In this document: positions 1-13,556 of the stretch, one piece after another | How the letters are laid out: the number at the start of each line of letters is the position of its first letter | Numbering within the stretch: the first letter of the stretch is position 1 | NCBI RefSeq assembly: GCF_910592395.1 | Contig: NC_088325.1 | Location: 15,750,109-15,814,108 of the forward strand | Reading direction: 5' to 3' | DNA from: Lineus longissimus | Lineage: Eukaryota; Nemertea; Pilidiophora; Heteronemertea; Lineidae | DNA: 64,000 bases | Notes under the pieces: model-generated | Databases searched by the model: none | What the model was told of the DNA's origin: nothing | Seen by the model: the letters and a program-made list of their open reading frames with translations, nothing else | Position numbers and translations under genes: made by a program

Positions 1-2
1 TC

Positions 3-173
3 CTTGTTGGCATTGGGAGGGCACTACTGGTCAAGACGCATACAGCTAGCATCACCGTCACAGCACTGAGTGTGGGAGACATCCTGAAAAGACAACCAAG
101 TAAGAAAGTCTTAGAATCAGATTTCCATTTTGGAAGTGTAGCATTGCCTCTTCAGCACGACATCAAGATGTAA
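3..173 (+). CDS. Possible 3'-terminal coding fragment, cut by the window edge
   Basis: Frame 3 is open from the window edge for 56 codons and ends in TAA at 171-173. The peptide is mixed in composition and not repetitive (it contains TALSVGDILKRQPSKK and ends LPLQHDIKM). It could be the last coding piece of a gene lying to the left. An open stretch of this length is not improbable by chance, and I recognise no family, so this is only a candidate. Confidence 0.2.
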   Translation, partial: LVGIGRALLVKTHTASITVTALSVGDILKRQPSKKVLESDFHFGSVALPLQHDIKM

Positions 174-1337
174 AAACCTCCAGTGATAGTTCTAATACTG
201 TTCATCCCTCGAGCTAGAAATAAGATAGAGATAACATGAGTTTTTATTCCTCTGCTTGTCAAAGTGTTCATGTCTCATATTGCTGTTATTGCTACGCAAC
301 CTTCAAGAGAAGAGAGAAAAAGGTAGCTGATGACTCTAGTGAAGGTCCTTCAGACAGGAGCACTGAGACTGATAAAAAGTGTTCTGTTGTGCTTGGAATC
401 ATGATGACTTGGGAGCTTCGCTCAACGGTTTTTGGTCACCTACTGTAGTTGATTGATATCCCTTGCTTGAGGATGTTCCAATAGATCACATCCATTCCAT
501 ATTGATTTATCAAACAACTTCTGCAGAAAAAAAGCACCTTCGTTATGATCTCATTATAAATTTCTCGCTGAAATTTTGGCATGCTAATTTCCGTAACATC
601 CATCAAGGGGAATACTGATGTCAATCGCAGTGTTTTCATTTTGATGTTAAAACGTAATAGGCTGATCCATGTTTCATGGGTTTTTTTTGGTAAAGTTTCT
701 AATCGAGGAAGTCAGCTGGGGATGTGTCTTGCACGTACGTCATGAAGGATTCTAGAGTTGAACTGTGCTTTGTAGATCACACCGTCACCATCAGCATGGC
801 CAGCCACCTTGGCCTTTGAAGGTGTAGTTTCTTGCTGAAGGCCATCAGCAAATGTATATGTTTACAGTTGTTTCTTTTTAGGGGAGGGTGCATAAGATAC
901 ACGTTAAATAATATATGTACAAAAGAAAACCCATCTCCCCCATGGTGTTGGTGATGGCATAAGATCTCACTGTATTTACCTCGATATACGATCGAGGTAA
1001 TCAGAATTCTTGGTAAGAACTGATGTTTGAGGGCATCCTTGGTAAAAAAGACAAGCATGGTAATATAACCCGCGTTCATCTGGCCGCAAGGGGTGATTTG
1101 CTCGTAATAAGAATGCAGGAAAGGCTTCAGTTGTGTGTGCAACATCTCACACAGGTTTACTGGCAAGAACATTTTCCTTCAGATAATGTTTTCTAAACAT
1201 GCTGGAAAAAACCTGTACTAACATGGCACTAATGATACCATGGTCGCTCTAACTGTCACTAGGTGTTTGCATCGTTGTCCTCAAAGTATACCTATGTATC
1301 TAAGTGTTACAGGGAGCTGTTACAGTATGCTGCTGGG
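174..1337. other. No gene seen
   Basis: AT-rich non-coding sequence. The open frames here are short, lack coding character and have no paired splice sites. I see no repeat or element. Confidence 0.5.
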
Positions 1338-2145
1338 AAGTGTTTAGAGGACAGTGTTTCGAAGAGCTGCCAGAGAGTGCTTCAAGGAGCTGCTAGAGAG
1401 TGTTTCAAGGAGCTGCTAGAGTGTTTCAAGGAGCTGCTACAGAGTGTTTCAAGGAGCTAGAAGAGGGTGCTTCAAGGAGCTGCTACAGAGTGTTTCAAGG
1501 AGCTGCTATAGAGTGTTTCAAGGAGCTGCTACAGAGTGTTTCAAGGAGCTGCTACAGAGTGTTTCAAGGAGCTGCTACAGAGTGTTTCAAGGAGCTGCTA
1601 CAGAGTGTTTCAAGGAGATAGAAGCGATGCTTCAAGGAGCTGCTAGAGAGTGTTTCAAGGAGCTAGAAGATAGTGTTTCAAGGAGCTGCTTGAGAGTATT
1701 TCAAGGAGCTGCTGGAGAGTGTTTCAAGGAGCTGCTGGAGAGTGTTTCAAGGAGCTAGAAGATAGTGTTTCAAGGAGCTGCTAGAGAGTGTTTCAAGGAG
1801 CTAGAAGACAGTGTTTCGAGAGCTAGAAGACAGTGTTTCAAGGAGCTAGAAGACAGTGTTTCGAGAGCAAGAAGACAGTGTTTCGAGAGCTAGAAGACAG
1901 TGCTTGAATGAGCTGCTAGAGAGTGTTTCAAGGAGCTGCTAGAGAGTGTTTCAAGGAGCTGCTTGAGAGTGTTTCAAGGAGCTGCTAGAGAGTGTTTCAA
2001 GGAGCTAGAAGACAGTGTTTCAAGAGCTAGAAGACAGTGCTTGAATGAGCTGCTAGAGAGTGTTTCAAGGAGCTGCTAGAGAGTGTTTCAAGGAGTTAGA
2101 AGACAGTGTTTCGAGAGCTAGAAGACAGTGCTTCAATGAGCTTTT
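1338..2145 (+). repeat. 23-bp minisatellite (GTGTTTCAAGGAGCTGCTA type)
   Basis: About 35 tandem units built on GTGTTTCAAGGAGCTGCTA followed by CAGA or GAGA, total period 23 bp. Shortened units reading GTGTTTCGAGAGCTAGAAGA become common towards the right end. A 23-bp period with no internal stop leaves all three forward frames open, which explains the repetitive overlapping open frames at 1263-1758. They are not evidence of a gene. Confidence 0.95.
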
Positions 2146-4680
2146 GTTAAAGTGTTATGTATTGTTTATATCACTGCACTAGAACCCCAAGTGTTAAAGT
2201 CAACTTAACAAAGTGTTTTCCTCGATATTACTTTGAATTAATTTGATCACAATGTTATTTCCAGCGATGAGATTCTCATTGTTCGAAAGCAATCAAAATA
2301 ATAACTAAACAGGTTTTTCGCTCGGAGAAATATCGTTGAAATTGAATCTTTATTTCTTCAAGTGTTCTGTCACAAAAAGAAACAGTGCAACGTCAAACTT
2401 GAAAATGTCATATGGAGCTATGATGTCTTAATTAAAAGTCATACACGCGATCAGCGCGATCTATCAGAAAGAATACCATTGCAATTTGATGATGTCGGCT
2501 CGTGCGCTCACTCTGTTAATGCCAAGGGTTAGACAGTTAAAGGGAGAATTGTACTGGCTTATGCACTTACTTGGCTAATGCTAATGGTTGAAGAGACTAG
2601 CAGATTAGCAATTGGTGTTTGATGTTCAAGCCTCCTTGTTAACCCAGCTAATGGCAGCCAATGAATTCATTGTCATAAAAGAGAAAAGATTAGAGGTCAA
2701 TGAGACAGATTCATATGTGCCTATAGAATTGGAATCTCTTTTGTTTTATGAGAAAAATGATGAAAATGAAAATGCATAACAAAACATAGATCAACTTCAA
2801 CTTGGAAAAGTGCTATAGAAATGCTAAACTTTTGAATATCAACTGAGACGGACTCTTTCAAAAGAACAAACAAGACAATGAAACAAGGCACAAACTATGG
2901 TTTCTGCTCATTCATTAGTAGGTTGCTGGAGGCAAGTTGATTCCTAGTATGCCACTGAAGTCTGCCGCTACGATCTCTGTTCATCTCCCATAATAATTTC
3001 TGCCTGAGGTGGAATAGTGAGACCATCATCCGGTTAGACTGCCTGTAATTATTTCTCATGCTTGGTAATATGTTTCATTATTGAGTTGTTTTGATCATAC
3101 AATCGGCAATTGATACTGTCTTAACACTTTCATACGTCCTTCACACCGAAAATTACCACCAGTTTGTGCTTTGGGGGCCTCGGCTGATGGCCATTTCAAA
3201 ATTAGACTTTGAAAGACAGTAAATGTTCATAACATATCCTGAAATTGCAGCATCATCCTTTGAGGAGTGGGTCTTTTCAAAGCAGCTCATCTCCACCTGT
3301 GTCGAAATATGTTGAGAAGTAGTTACGCTCCAGACGAGAACAGTCTCGTCCGAAGGTCAGCATGACTCAGTCAAAGGCACCGTAAATACAATTTCAGGTT
3401 ATTTATGGCATTTTAAATCAAAGGACGATAGCCTTATTAGTATACAATTTAAAATTCAACTTGCTCATTAAAGTATAACAGTTATGGCGATGAATATAGT
3501 GAGGACATTTCTGGAATGGTGTGGGTGTCTTCTAAGAGTTTGGGCAATTGAGAAGAGAGCATAGTCACAGCTCGTTTTCCACACACTAGGTGTTTGTTTG
3601 TACCTGTTCGAATGACCCAGTACTTAAGTATTCGCTTCATGACTGGTTGGTTGAAGGTTCAAGACTCAAGGGCAACTTACTATGTTGAAGCCGGTTGGTT
3701 TGTAAGCCACAAGCAAGTTGACTATTGCATACGCACTGCCTTCTCGCCAGATGCTTGACATTAGAGGCAGAAGTTTGATGATAAGGAATGTCTCGCAAGC
3801 CTGTCTGGCCCTTTCATTACCGGTGACACTTCAGTAAAAAAGGACTTTTACGTTTTGCAGCTAAGCATCTCATCAGCTTTGGTTCTTCTGATTAATCTAC
3901 TATACAACATGCAACAGCACAAACTACTCAGTAGATTGCTGCTGTTTTTCTTTGGATATTGGCAGCTAACATTCTAGTTTTCAGTGAGGAAGATTAGAAG
4001 TTTAACAAAATACCCCAACCCACGGCACTGTAGTTCAGAATGTGACATTTTCATCTAACTAAGAAAAACGAGAGCTCATTTCAGACGCTGATTGCTGGAT
4101 AATCAAAGGCCAGCTCCATTCCTTCACTGAGGTCCACAAACATGATACACGTCACTGCTGTAACAGCAACAGAGAACAGAGGCCGTATGCTGCAGATTCT
4201 CATAGAACACTACTACAACAATTCAAGTGTATTTATTTCTATGCAGAGGTTGGAAAACTGATACATACATGGTGCCATCCCAACTGATGCACACAGACCC
4301 ACATCACTTTCTTGCATTATCTCATTATTGGTTGCACCATTGTCTTCTAAACTTGTCAACAATATCGTGCAGCCAGACATTGCTGAAGCCATTAGGGACA
4401 TCAGACTGACTTGCCACATTGACAGACCACGCATCACCACCAGTGATAGAATTAACACATGCCAATTCATTGTCCAGTCTCACGGAAACCTCAGTCAGAA
4501 GCAAGACCATGTCCAATTGGCTATTGGTTCACTCTCTTTTAATTACACGCTCAAATAGACACAGATTTAGTGGCGGATGTCCATGTATTTAGCTGGCCAC
4601 TGCATATGCAAAGGAGGTTGTGATTCCTCCAAAGAGACGGGTCCCTCTCTTTCAAGGGACTAACACTGACAATTGTGACC
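2146..4680. other. No gene seen
   Basis: Anonymous AT-rich sequence between the two 23-bp minisatellites. No exon with matched splice sites, RNA gene or element was recognised. Confidence 0.5.
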
Positions 4681-5545
4681 ACCTCTCTCAAAGGATGGTC
4701 TCTACCTCTCTCAAGGGATGGTCTCTACCTCTCTCAAGGGATGGTCTCTACCTCTCTCAAGGGATGGTCTCTACCTCTCTCAAGGGATGGTCTCTACCTC
4801 TCTCAAGGGATGGTCTCTACCTCTCTCAAGGGATGGTCTCTACCTCTCTCAAGGGATGGTCTCTACCTCTCTCAAGGGATGGTCTCTACCCCTCTCAACA
4901 GATGATCTCTACCTCATTCAAGGGATGGTCTCTACCTCTCTCAAGGGATGGTCTCTACCCCTCTCAACAGATGATCTCTACCTCATTCAAGGGATGGTCT
5001 CTACCTCTCTCAACAGATGATCTCTACCTCATTCAAGGGATGGTCTCTACCCCTCTCAAGGGATGGTCTCTACCTCTCTCAAGGGATGGTCTCTACCTCT
5101 CTCAAGGGATGGTCTCTACCTCTCTCAAGGGATGGTCTCTACCTCTCTCAAGGGATGGTCTCTACCTCTCTCAAGGGATGGTCTCTACCTCTCTCAAGGG
5201 ATGGTCTCTACCTCTCTCAAGGGATGGTCTCTACCTCTCTCAAGGGATGGTCTCTACCTCTCTCAAGGGATGGTCTCTACCTCTCTCAAGGGATGGTCTC
5301 TACCTCTCTCAAGGGATGGTCTCTACCTCTCTCAAGGGATGGTCTCTACCTCTCTCGAGGGATGGTCTCTACCTCTCTCAACAGATGATCTCTACCTCAT
5401 TCAAGGGATGGTCTCTACCTCATTCAAGGGATGGTCTCTACCCCTCTCAAGGGATGGTCTCTACCTCTCTCAAGGGATGGTCTCTACCTCTCTCAAGGGA
5501 TGGTCTCTACCTCTCTCAAGGGATGGTCTCTACCTCTCTCAAGGT
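4681..5545 (+). repeat. 23-bp minisatellite (GGATGGTCTCTACCTCTCTC type)
   Basis: About 37 very uniform tandem units of GGATGGTCTCTACCTCTCTC plus AAG (23 bp). Variant units reading CAACAGATGATCTCTACC or CTCATTCAAGG recur at 4890-5060 and 5380-5450, a local higher-order pattern. The array is unrelated in sequence to the other 23-bp array at 1.3-2.1 kb. It is open in all three forward frames, producing a spurious 366-codon frame that begins with GTG. Confidence 0.97.
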
Positions 5546-8500
5546 TTCTGATTTCATTTGGAAGCATTGCTACTGCAAATGTTTTGATTCGTTTTACACA
5601 ATCTGCAACGTCTGCAATCTGTGTCCTGTGTTTGTCTGGTTGTCTGAGTTGTTTGCCATAGGCATTGGTGGACAACTGTTCAACCAACTATCATTTGTCT
5701 GTGTCCAAGGTGTTGGCTGAATGCAACGGGGAGGACTTCTTGCGCATGTTGCTGTGTCTGGCATTGGCTTAAGAAATGTTGTAGAATCACTGCCCGCAGT
5801 GGGTCTGTGCTCTTGGATGTAGGTCTTCCTTGGTATTGTGAATGTGAGGCAGCACCATTGCAGTGAGTTCCAGAGATACAATGCAGTGGTGATAGACAAA
5901 ACCCATGTTGCATCTCTTGCGTTCATCTGAGACCTGTACATGTTGTTGCTCCCCCTTGACTTTGAGCATTGGCCCTTGTCGCAGCTTGGCGATGTGACAT
6001 TTTGACATCACGTTACCATTGAGAGGCTCTGTTGAATCAGGCCGCTTGGCTTTTGTTTCTAGAAGCACAATGCCTATGTCATGTATGATGGGCATGGCAA
6101 ACATCAGGGTATTCTAATCACTCTGGTTATCGGTCATTGCACTCAAGAAGAAGACAATATCCTCTTACATATTTACCAACATTGTCCGATTGCCTCTTGA
6201 GGGTCCTCACAATCTCTATCATACTCATAACATGCCCTTTAAGAACCTGACGTTTGCCAGACTTCCTGCTCAAGTAGCTTCCTCTACTGGTAGGTCATAA
6301 GTCGGATTCTGCCAGCCTGAAGCTAAGATCAAAACCTGATGTGAACATTGACGGATATTCGTGCTGGATATCGGCAGATCATCGAGTATGTTTACACAAG
6401 TAGTTAAGAGATCCATGGGGATGATCTAAGGACTGATGATTGGCTGGAGGTTCTATTCTCTTATGCCAGGCGGGTACACCATGGCAAAGGGGGCTATGTG
6501 TTGCTCTTTTGATCCCCCTTTGAATTGCAGATGACTAAGTTATGTTTATAATAGACAGCAGACATTTATTCATAAGAAAAGTCTTCGCAACTTTTAGGTT
6601 AAGTCTATAATCAGATGAGCACTATCAACCATCGATGATCATTCGCACAGATTAAGAAGAGCACGCAGTTATATCAGATACGGCAAAGAAGGCTTCTGTA
6701 GGGTTGATCTAACAGGCCAGGATCGTGATGAGCGTACTCTTGTGATGGCTTGGTAGAGATAGTGTCCTATGAAAACAAGCCTGTCCCAACTTATGCTTGT
6801 GCTGAATGGGTGCTTGTTCAGAGTGTGGTAATCTCGGCAATCGTTTGAAGGAAACTTGTTGATATAGCCTTGAGTATGGGCACATCCATCTCTGTAGGCC
6901 TCAATAAGTTCCCTGTGGAAGTCATGGTCAATATTGGAAATCATGTGTTGATACTGTGGAGAGAGTGTCTATAAAAACAACCTTCATCTTATGCTTGGGT
7001 TGGTATGGAAATGTTCTTGATGAATGGCCATAGAAATACTATTGTTTCAAGGGAGTTAAACAAACTCCTTTGCGCAGTGAATGATAATTGGCTGATCAGG
7101 CTTTAAACTGGCTTTATTAGGCATTTTTGAATGAATGACCTTTGGCTGAAGTTCGAAATGTGTTTCAGTGATAAATGGGGATTCGGGACGGGCGATTCTT
7201 GGTCATCATAGTGGGGTGGTCATCGTAGCATTGCCCGGGTGGTCGCCGACCGGGGTTCCACTGCACTAAACTTATAAACCAAACACACAAGTTATTCTGT
7301 AAACCTTTCAAATTTACAAAAATTATAAAAGTTAACTTTCTCACATCATGTTTTTTTGGCCCCAAGGCAAAGAGACTGCCAATCAATATCAATTTTAACA
7401 TCAAACACATCATCAGCAATTGGAGAAATGAGAATGTGAATGCCTAAAGCCTGGCACTCAGATGTGTAGGCCAGTATTCAGAAGGAAAGGTTCCGTCTCA
7501 ATTTCAGTAATGACACTTGACAGTCGTGATGGTTGATGTGACTTTCTGTAGGTTAGCAGGGAGTACAGGCGTAAGTCAATGTTCAACATGTAAGTAGGCC
7601 CTATACAACCTGAAACCTCCTGTTTCAAAGGGAAACTTAACCATTGGCACTCCCCCTGTGTGGGAGAATGACATCAATCACTGCTGTCAAACATGAAACA
7701 TAATTCATGAAAAAAAGTGTGGAGTGTTGTGCTCCCATGTCAATCCAATCAATTAATATGAATTCATGAGCTACAGGAAGCATACGTTACCAGTTTATCA
7801 AACTGCGCCAAATATCCCGAATGAATACAGCAATATCAAATAAAATATATCATGTCAGTGCTGCTCCCTGGTGACAGCATAGCTGTCATACGAATGTCGC
7901 CCGCAAGACCAATTGCTCATTTTTAGCCGTCTGGCATGGCTGATCAGGACTTTGTGACTTTGGGGACACTTGCTTTATATCCCTTGCTGATTGTCAAGTT
8001 GGAAAACTTTGATCATCTCATGTGTACGCGTGTTGAGGACCTGAGAATGATAAGAATGATGCCGATCGGTGCAGATTTGAGAGAGAGTAATAAGGTTGAA
8101 GCAGGTTGATCTAAACCTGAAACAGATCAGTGCAGATTTGAGAGAGAGTGTGATCTAAACCTGAAAGTGATTAGCCTGATGCAGACTACTCCAGACTTGG
8201 GCACTCTAACCGGAACCCAAATCTTATTGTTGCCCCTTGCCATTAGTACATTTTCAATGAAGGAAGGAACTTAATGTACCAAGTTGACTCAGTAACCCCA
8301 TCACCTGCTTGGAGTCCAGAAAGAGAAGTAATTGGTAAATGTGGTCTCCTATTGGGAGAATCCATTGTGACCAGACCTGTTCATGCCGGGATGACTTCTA
8401 GCTAAATCCTATTAGCGCACTGTCCATTGAAGATTTGGTGTTTGGATGTAGCCCATTCTTAAAATGAACAGAATTGGAGGTACAATATCAGTACTGGATT

Positions 8501-9622
8501 CCAAGCTACTAATTGATTTAGGGTATGGTCTATTGGTTGGCTTGGGCATGGTCATCATCTGACAATGGGTTGTGTACATGTGATCATCCATTAGCATCTG
8601 TATACTGTACTGTTGGTAGATTGGTTATAATGTGACTTTACATTCTACTCCCTGCCCATCCTGAAACCTTTCTCTGTGAGCTGCTCAATCAGCACTTACG
8701 GTCACGTGGTGGAAGGCAAGTTGAGGCCTGTCACAAGTCTCATGCCTGGGCTTGTTCCAGGACCTGCAAACCAGCTTCATATCTGTCTATGATTCTTATC
8801 ATCTTATTTGAATCACTCTGGATGCATTCTGTGAGTACAACTTCCCAATTAGATGCTAGTGTGCCCACTCCCATCCCCCTGAAACTTCCCTCTCAGAAAC
8901 TCTGAAGAGTAAGGGTCTGAATAGATACAATCCAACATTCCTTAGAAAAACAATATTTTAGACTAATTATCTTAATTGGCTATAACAACGGGAAACATGT
9001 CAATCAACCATCATGGCAACATGATTTTAAGGATGGAGGACACTGTCAGAGAAGTGGCTCATTTCCTGAGGTGATTATAGAACAAATATGTTATGTGGAA
9101 TTTTGTTTTTTTCATTGCTGTTTTGCTGGAAGTTGCGTCTCCATTTTGTGGTGTTGTTTCAAAGGAAACATATTGGTTCCAACATCATAATACAGATTTT
9201 GAATATGGTACCAGCCGAACCTTTTGCTGCAGGGCACTGGCTGTGAACTGTAGTTAGGGACTACAGTAGATGTGACAGGATTTTGACCGTCATGATGTCA
9301 AGATGTCATACTTTTTGATGCAGACTCTTGTGAAAATCAGATGTGCCTATCAGGCTGCTGATACCCTATTGTCTTCTGGTATGCCTTTTGTCCACATCGC
9401 AATCTTTATTGGCAAGGCTGCTAGTTGATGGATGCATAGCAGAGTAAAGTGAGCTTGCTATCTTAGCGATGATAGGATGAGAGGTTTGCCGAGGCAAATA
9501 TGATTGTCCATACTCAGTAAACTTTGCAATAAAATGGTTAGCTGAGCTATATCAGGTCCTGGAAAAGGCCTGCCTGATCACCGGTAGTAGGTTAATAACT
9601 GAATCAGGGATGCCTCAAAGAA
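5546..9622. other. No gene identified
   Basis: Mostly anonymous sequence. A - strand frame at 5594-6104 has mixed composition (for example KCHIAKLRQGPMLKVKG) but no recognised family or convincing splice sites. A minor direct duplication (GCAGATTTGAGAGAGAGT) lies at 8066-8140. A dispersed module at 7190-7266 is listed separately. Confidence 0.4.
7190..7266 (+). repeat. Dispersed module with GTCGCCGACC core
   Basis: The segment contains GTGGGGTGGTC followed further on by GTCGCCGACCGGGGTTCCAC. A second copy with the same two blocks in the same orientation lies at 28066-28121 (GGGGTGGTCGCG, then GTCGCCGACCAGGGTTCCAC). The two copies in one window indicate an interspersed repeat of unknown class. 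Confidence 0.6.
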
Positions 9623-9992
9623 CCAGACTTGAAATAAGCAATTAGTCTTGTTCAAAGAGACTGTCAGACTGTAATGATGACACTACAATAAACAAACCAG
9701 ACTTGAAATAAGCAATTAGTCTTGTTGAAAGAGACTGTCAGACTGTAATGATGACACTACAATAAACAAACCAGACTTGAAATAAGCAATTAGTCTTGTT
9801 GAAAGAGACTGTCAGACTGTAATGATGACACTACAATAAACAAACCAGACTTGAAATAAGCAATTAGTCTTGTTGAAAGAGACTGTCAGACTGTAATGAT
9901 GACACTACAATAAACAAACCAGACTTGAAATAAGCAATTAGTCTTGTTCAAAGAGACTGTCAGACTGTAATGATGACACTACAATAAACAAT
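9623..9992 (+). repeat. 74-bp tandem repeat, 5 copies
   Basis: Five near-identical 74-bp units start at 9623, 9697, 9771, 9845 and 9919. Each begins CCAGACTTGAAATAAGCAAT and ends CACTACAATAAACAAA. The outer units have CTTGTTCAAAG and the inner three CTTGTTGAAAG, as expected from recent internal expansion. Confidence 0.97.
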
Positions 9993-10328
9993 ACAATGCA
10001 CAGAATTGCAATTTTGTCAGATTATGAGCTGCTTAATTCTGTTTTTCAGCTCATTAGTGGGTGTTGTAGTCTCCACCGTAACCTCGCTAACTAATTAAAA
10101 TATTGAGGAGGGGGGGGGGAGTTTATTGGCAGCCTTTATTTCTTTAGTCTTCTATTAATCATTTTAATGGCTATTCTATACTCTTTAGTTATGTTAAAAA
10201 TGCGGACTTTATAGGCTTACTTTATGTCTTGAGATTCCCGTGTTCAAATGAGACCCTTAAGGCATGATCGATATAAGATTTGACAGCATGAGAGCATGAT
10301 GTCTGTACTTGTGGCCAACCTCAGCCTC

Positions 10329-10641
10329 GGCATTCATTGTGCTGGTAAAACTCAGAGTTGTGTGAATGCAAATGATGGAGAAAGGTCTTATGGCATTCAT
10401 TGTGCTGGTAAAACTCAGAGTTGTGTGAATGCAAATGATGGAGAAAGGTCTTATGGCATTCATTGTGCTGGTAACTCAGAGTTGTGTGAATGCAAATGAT
10501 GGAGAAAGGTCTTATGGCATTCATTGTGCTGGTAAAACTCAGAGTTGTGTGAATGCAAATGATGGAGAAAGGTCTTATGGCATTCATTGTGCTGGTAAAA
10601 CTCAGAGTTGTGTGAATGCAAATGATGGAGAAAGGTCTTAT
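10329..10641 (+). repeat. 63-bp tandem repeat, 5 copies
   Basis: Units start at 10329, 10392, 10455, 10516 and 10579. Each begins GGCATTCATTGTGCTGG and ends GGAGAAAGGTCTTAT. The third unit lacks two bases (GGTAACTC instead of GGTAAAACTC). The period is a multiple of three, so short repetitive open frames appear on both strands, but there is no coding signal beyond the array. Confidence 0.97.
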
Positions 10642-13556
10642 GGTCCATTCTTTTTCTCTTTTCATATTCAATATCGACTACAATCATCAGGTGAGTGCAA
10701 CATGTTTTTGTTTGTGATGTTCATTCTTTTAAAAGCTTGGAGCACACAGAGGTAAAAGTCTGTGAGATCATGTGCCAGACGTCTGTTTATCCTTTATCAA
10801 TAGAAATTTAAACATCTAGTTGTTGCATGTCTTCGTAAATGACACAATGACACTGACACGAAGAAAGCGTCAGTAGGCCTGCAAGATGGATGCATCTCCC
10901 CTTACAGAGTCCAGTTTTACTGCCTGATTCTGTGTGTCAGTGGTGCTGACGGCCATAACAAAATAGCTGGAAAAGACGAGCAATATTTGTTTCCGATCGA
11001 GTGAAGCAGAAAGATGATATCACTGTCCCTTGCATCGATGACTTACACTTCTTCACCATCACTGATGTCCATGGTGTTTTCTCTTCGTCTCTTTGGTTAG
11101 CAGAACCTTTGAGAAACAGTTTCATAGAAATTGTAGAATCGCTGAAGAGAAACTTCCCACGCGACATCAACAAAATATTGCTGTATTTTCTACATCATTT
11201 ACGTCAGTTAATTGCTGGTTTAGCTGTGGGGTCTTGCGCGGCAAACGATATGGGTATTTTCGGCCTCATTTATTTTTCTAGATTGCCAGTGTGGCATGCT
11301 GGGTAAGAAATAGTTCGTAGAATTATTGAAGTGCGAATTTTAGTTTCTCATGAATGAACAAAAGGTTTTTCTTGTTCAGCGTTTGTGATGAGCTGGATCT
11401 GTTGCATGCTGGTAAAGACCATTATGGAACAGGAGATTGAGATTGTCAGTATTGATGAAGAGTGATGCGGATATATCTAGTATGATTTAATGATGGTCAT
11501 GTGTATGATATAAATCTTTGAGAAAAAAATCTGTGGCCAGCATTAGTCGAGACTTTTTTATACCTTGGTTAGCGTGCCCTCCGCTAGGCGAGTATCTGAA
11601 AGTGTGAATTTTTTATCTCGGCTGAAGTGAGCTGAGCTGGTCAAATAGCTATTCGATTGGTGTCCGTCCTTCCATCCATCCATCCATCCATCTGTAGACT
11701 TATTGGGCATTTTTTTGGTCATTTAGCCAGCCCGCCGCACTCGGAAGTCTTCTATGAGAGCAAAAAAAATAAATTTTTATTCCACCCAGCTTGTCCTTGG
11801 ATGAAAAAGCCTGCTATAAAAATCTCGCCATAAAGAAGATGGTCAATCGGGCAAAATTAAGAGGGATTTTACAAAGCATGTAACATCACTTATGATGAAA
11901 TGTATGTATTTCAATGTGACTGTAAAAAAACAACTATAAAATTCTGTCTCATGAGGAACAAGTCACAACCAAAAGAGCATTGGATGATATCACTCTCAAT
12001 AAAATGTCTGCATTTCGATACGACTGAAAATGTGACTATAAAAAGCCAAGCCAAACTGTATTGTGCCATGAATGGGCTAATGAAATCATCTTTTGATGGC
12101 TTCACTGATTCAGGTGCGTGCGAACACTGACATTAAAACAGAGCGCTCTGTGATGTCATGCAAGAAATGAGATATCGTGTAACGTAATTAACCCAAACAA
12201 GACAGGAAATTATGAAAAAATGAAATCGTTTTCCTTTGTGAAATATAAAGGTTGAACAGGCGATCGTGTTGTATATCGAATAGTTTACTCACACTGGTGT
12301 GAATGATGAATAGAGTTTCATGATGAAGACAAATTTGCCCGACTTGATAACCATTCGATGTTCATCGTGAATGTTTAATATGCATTAGACAATATGAGAA
12401 GGAAGTGGCAGTAAAATAACGGTAGTTACTGATAACATTAGCACTCGTTGTGTAATCGGGCGTCATCAATTTCACGTGTCAGTGCAATCATGTGATACGG
12501 CTATAACGGCATTTGTTAATTAGCTGAACGTTTCTGTTGGTGAAGTCTTGCTTGATGTGGCACCGACCGTCTTGGGTTGCATGACAAGTGATAGTATTGA
12601 TGTTGTTGCATCGGTTGAATGGAAAATGTTCCGTGCACATCTTTGTAGTCATTTTGCTCGCTTGAAAGTGCCGGGCGGATTTTGACTATGATATAGTATC
12701 CATGTCTTGAGTCAGAATGGAAAAGTGATTTTTAACGACCGAGTCCTACATCAAATAAATGAAGCAAAATGGTTTAATTTCTTTCGATGTTTGGCTGTGA
12801 TGCCTCCACCAAATGAAAAAAAAAAATCAAAGACTTTCTGCCTCACTTTGTTTGTCAAGTCTCCAAGAGAGAGTGAAATGTAATAGATATTGTACCGAAA
12901 AAGACGACACTCAAAGATGAGGTGAAATGGACAAGAGACACGGCAATGATGATGCGACATCTACAGAGGCAACACAAGTTTCATCTCTTGTTGAACAAGT
13001 GAACCTGTTGTTGACACTTCGCTCTCCTCATCAGTTGCTAGTTTTTACCGTGTTTGTCTTCAAGTTTATGCTGCAAGCTCTGCAACCCATCGCTTCTCAA
13101 GAGCTTCTTAACATTGTTTGCATTCTCACGGAAATTGAAGGGAAATGAACATGCTTGCTGAGAAATTAGGTGGGCTGAAAAGACTAAGTTATGGCAGTGT
13201 TTTTCATGTCCTGTCATTTACCACTATAGCTTACGAGTGCCGCATATTCAACAATTTATTGTTGCTCTTTACCCACAATGCTGCCATCTCATTTGTTGCA
13301 TCCACCTAAACCATACACCAGTAATACAAACTTTTTACAAAAACAACCAAAAAAACCTTCATCTACAGCTTGTCGTCTTAACCCGACTTACTGAGCTTTA
13401 GACATCAATGGGAAGAAAAACCACCGTACATTGCAGAGAGATCCATTAACCTATACTTTCATGGCTGATGGAAAAACTGGTACTTTGCAGTCACTTCCCA
13501 ATTCAGCAACCCTGCTGAGGATTTATGATTTCTATTCTGCTTGTATTATTACTGTA
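10642..13556. other. No gene identified; short tetranucleotide run
   Basis: Anonymous sequence. A small TCCA microsatellite of about five units lies at 11671-11692. Open frames at 11001-11306 and 12927-13148 match no family I know and have no convincing splice sites. Confidence 0.4.

Noticed and set aside
4620-5720. 366-codon open frame with a 23-residue repeat
   Set aside because: It begins with GTG, is made of the 23-bp minisatellite and is open in all three frames for arithmetic reasons; there is no splice or promoter support.
5594-6104. Protein-like - strand frames (KCHIAKLRQGPMLKVKG)
   Set aside because: No family recognised, two frames would have to be joined by a frameshift, and no splice sites fit.
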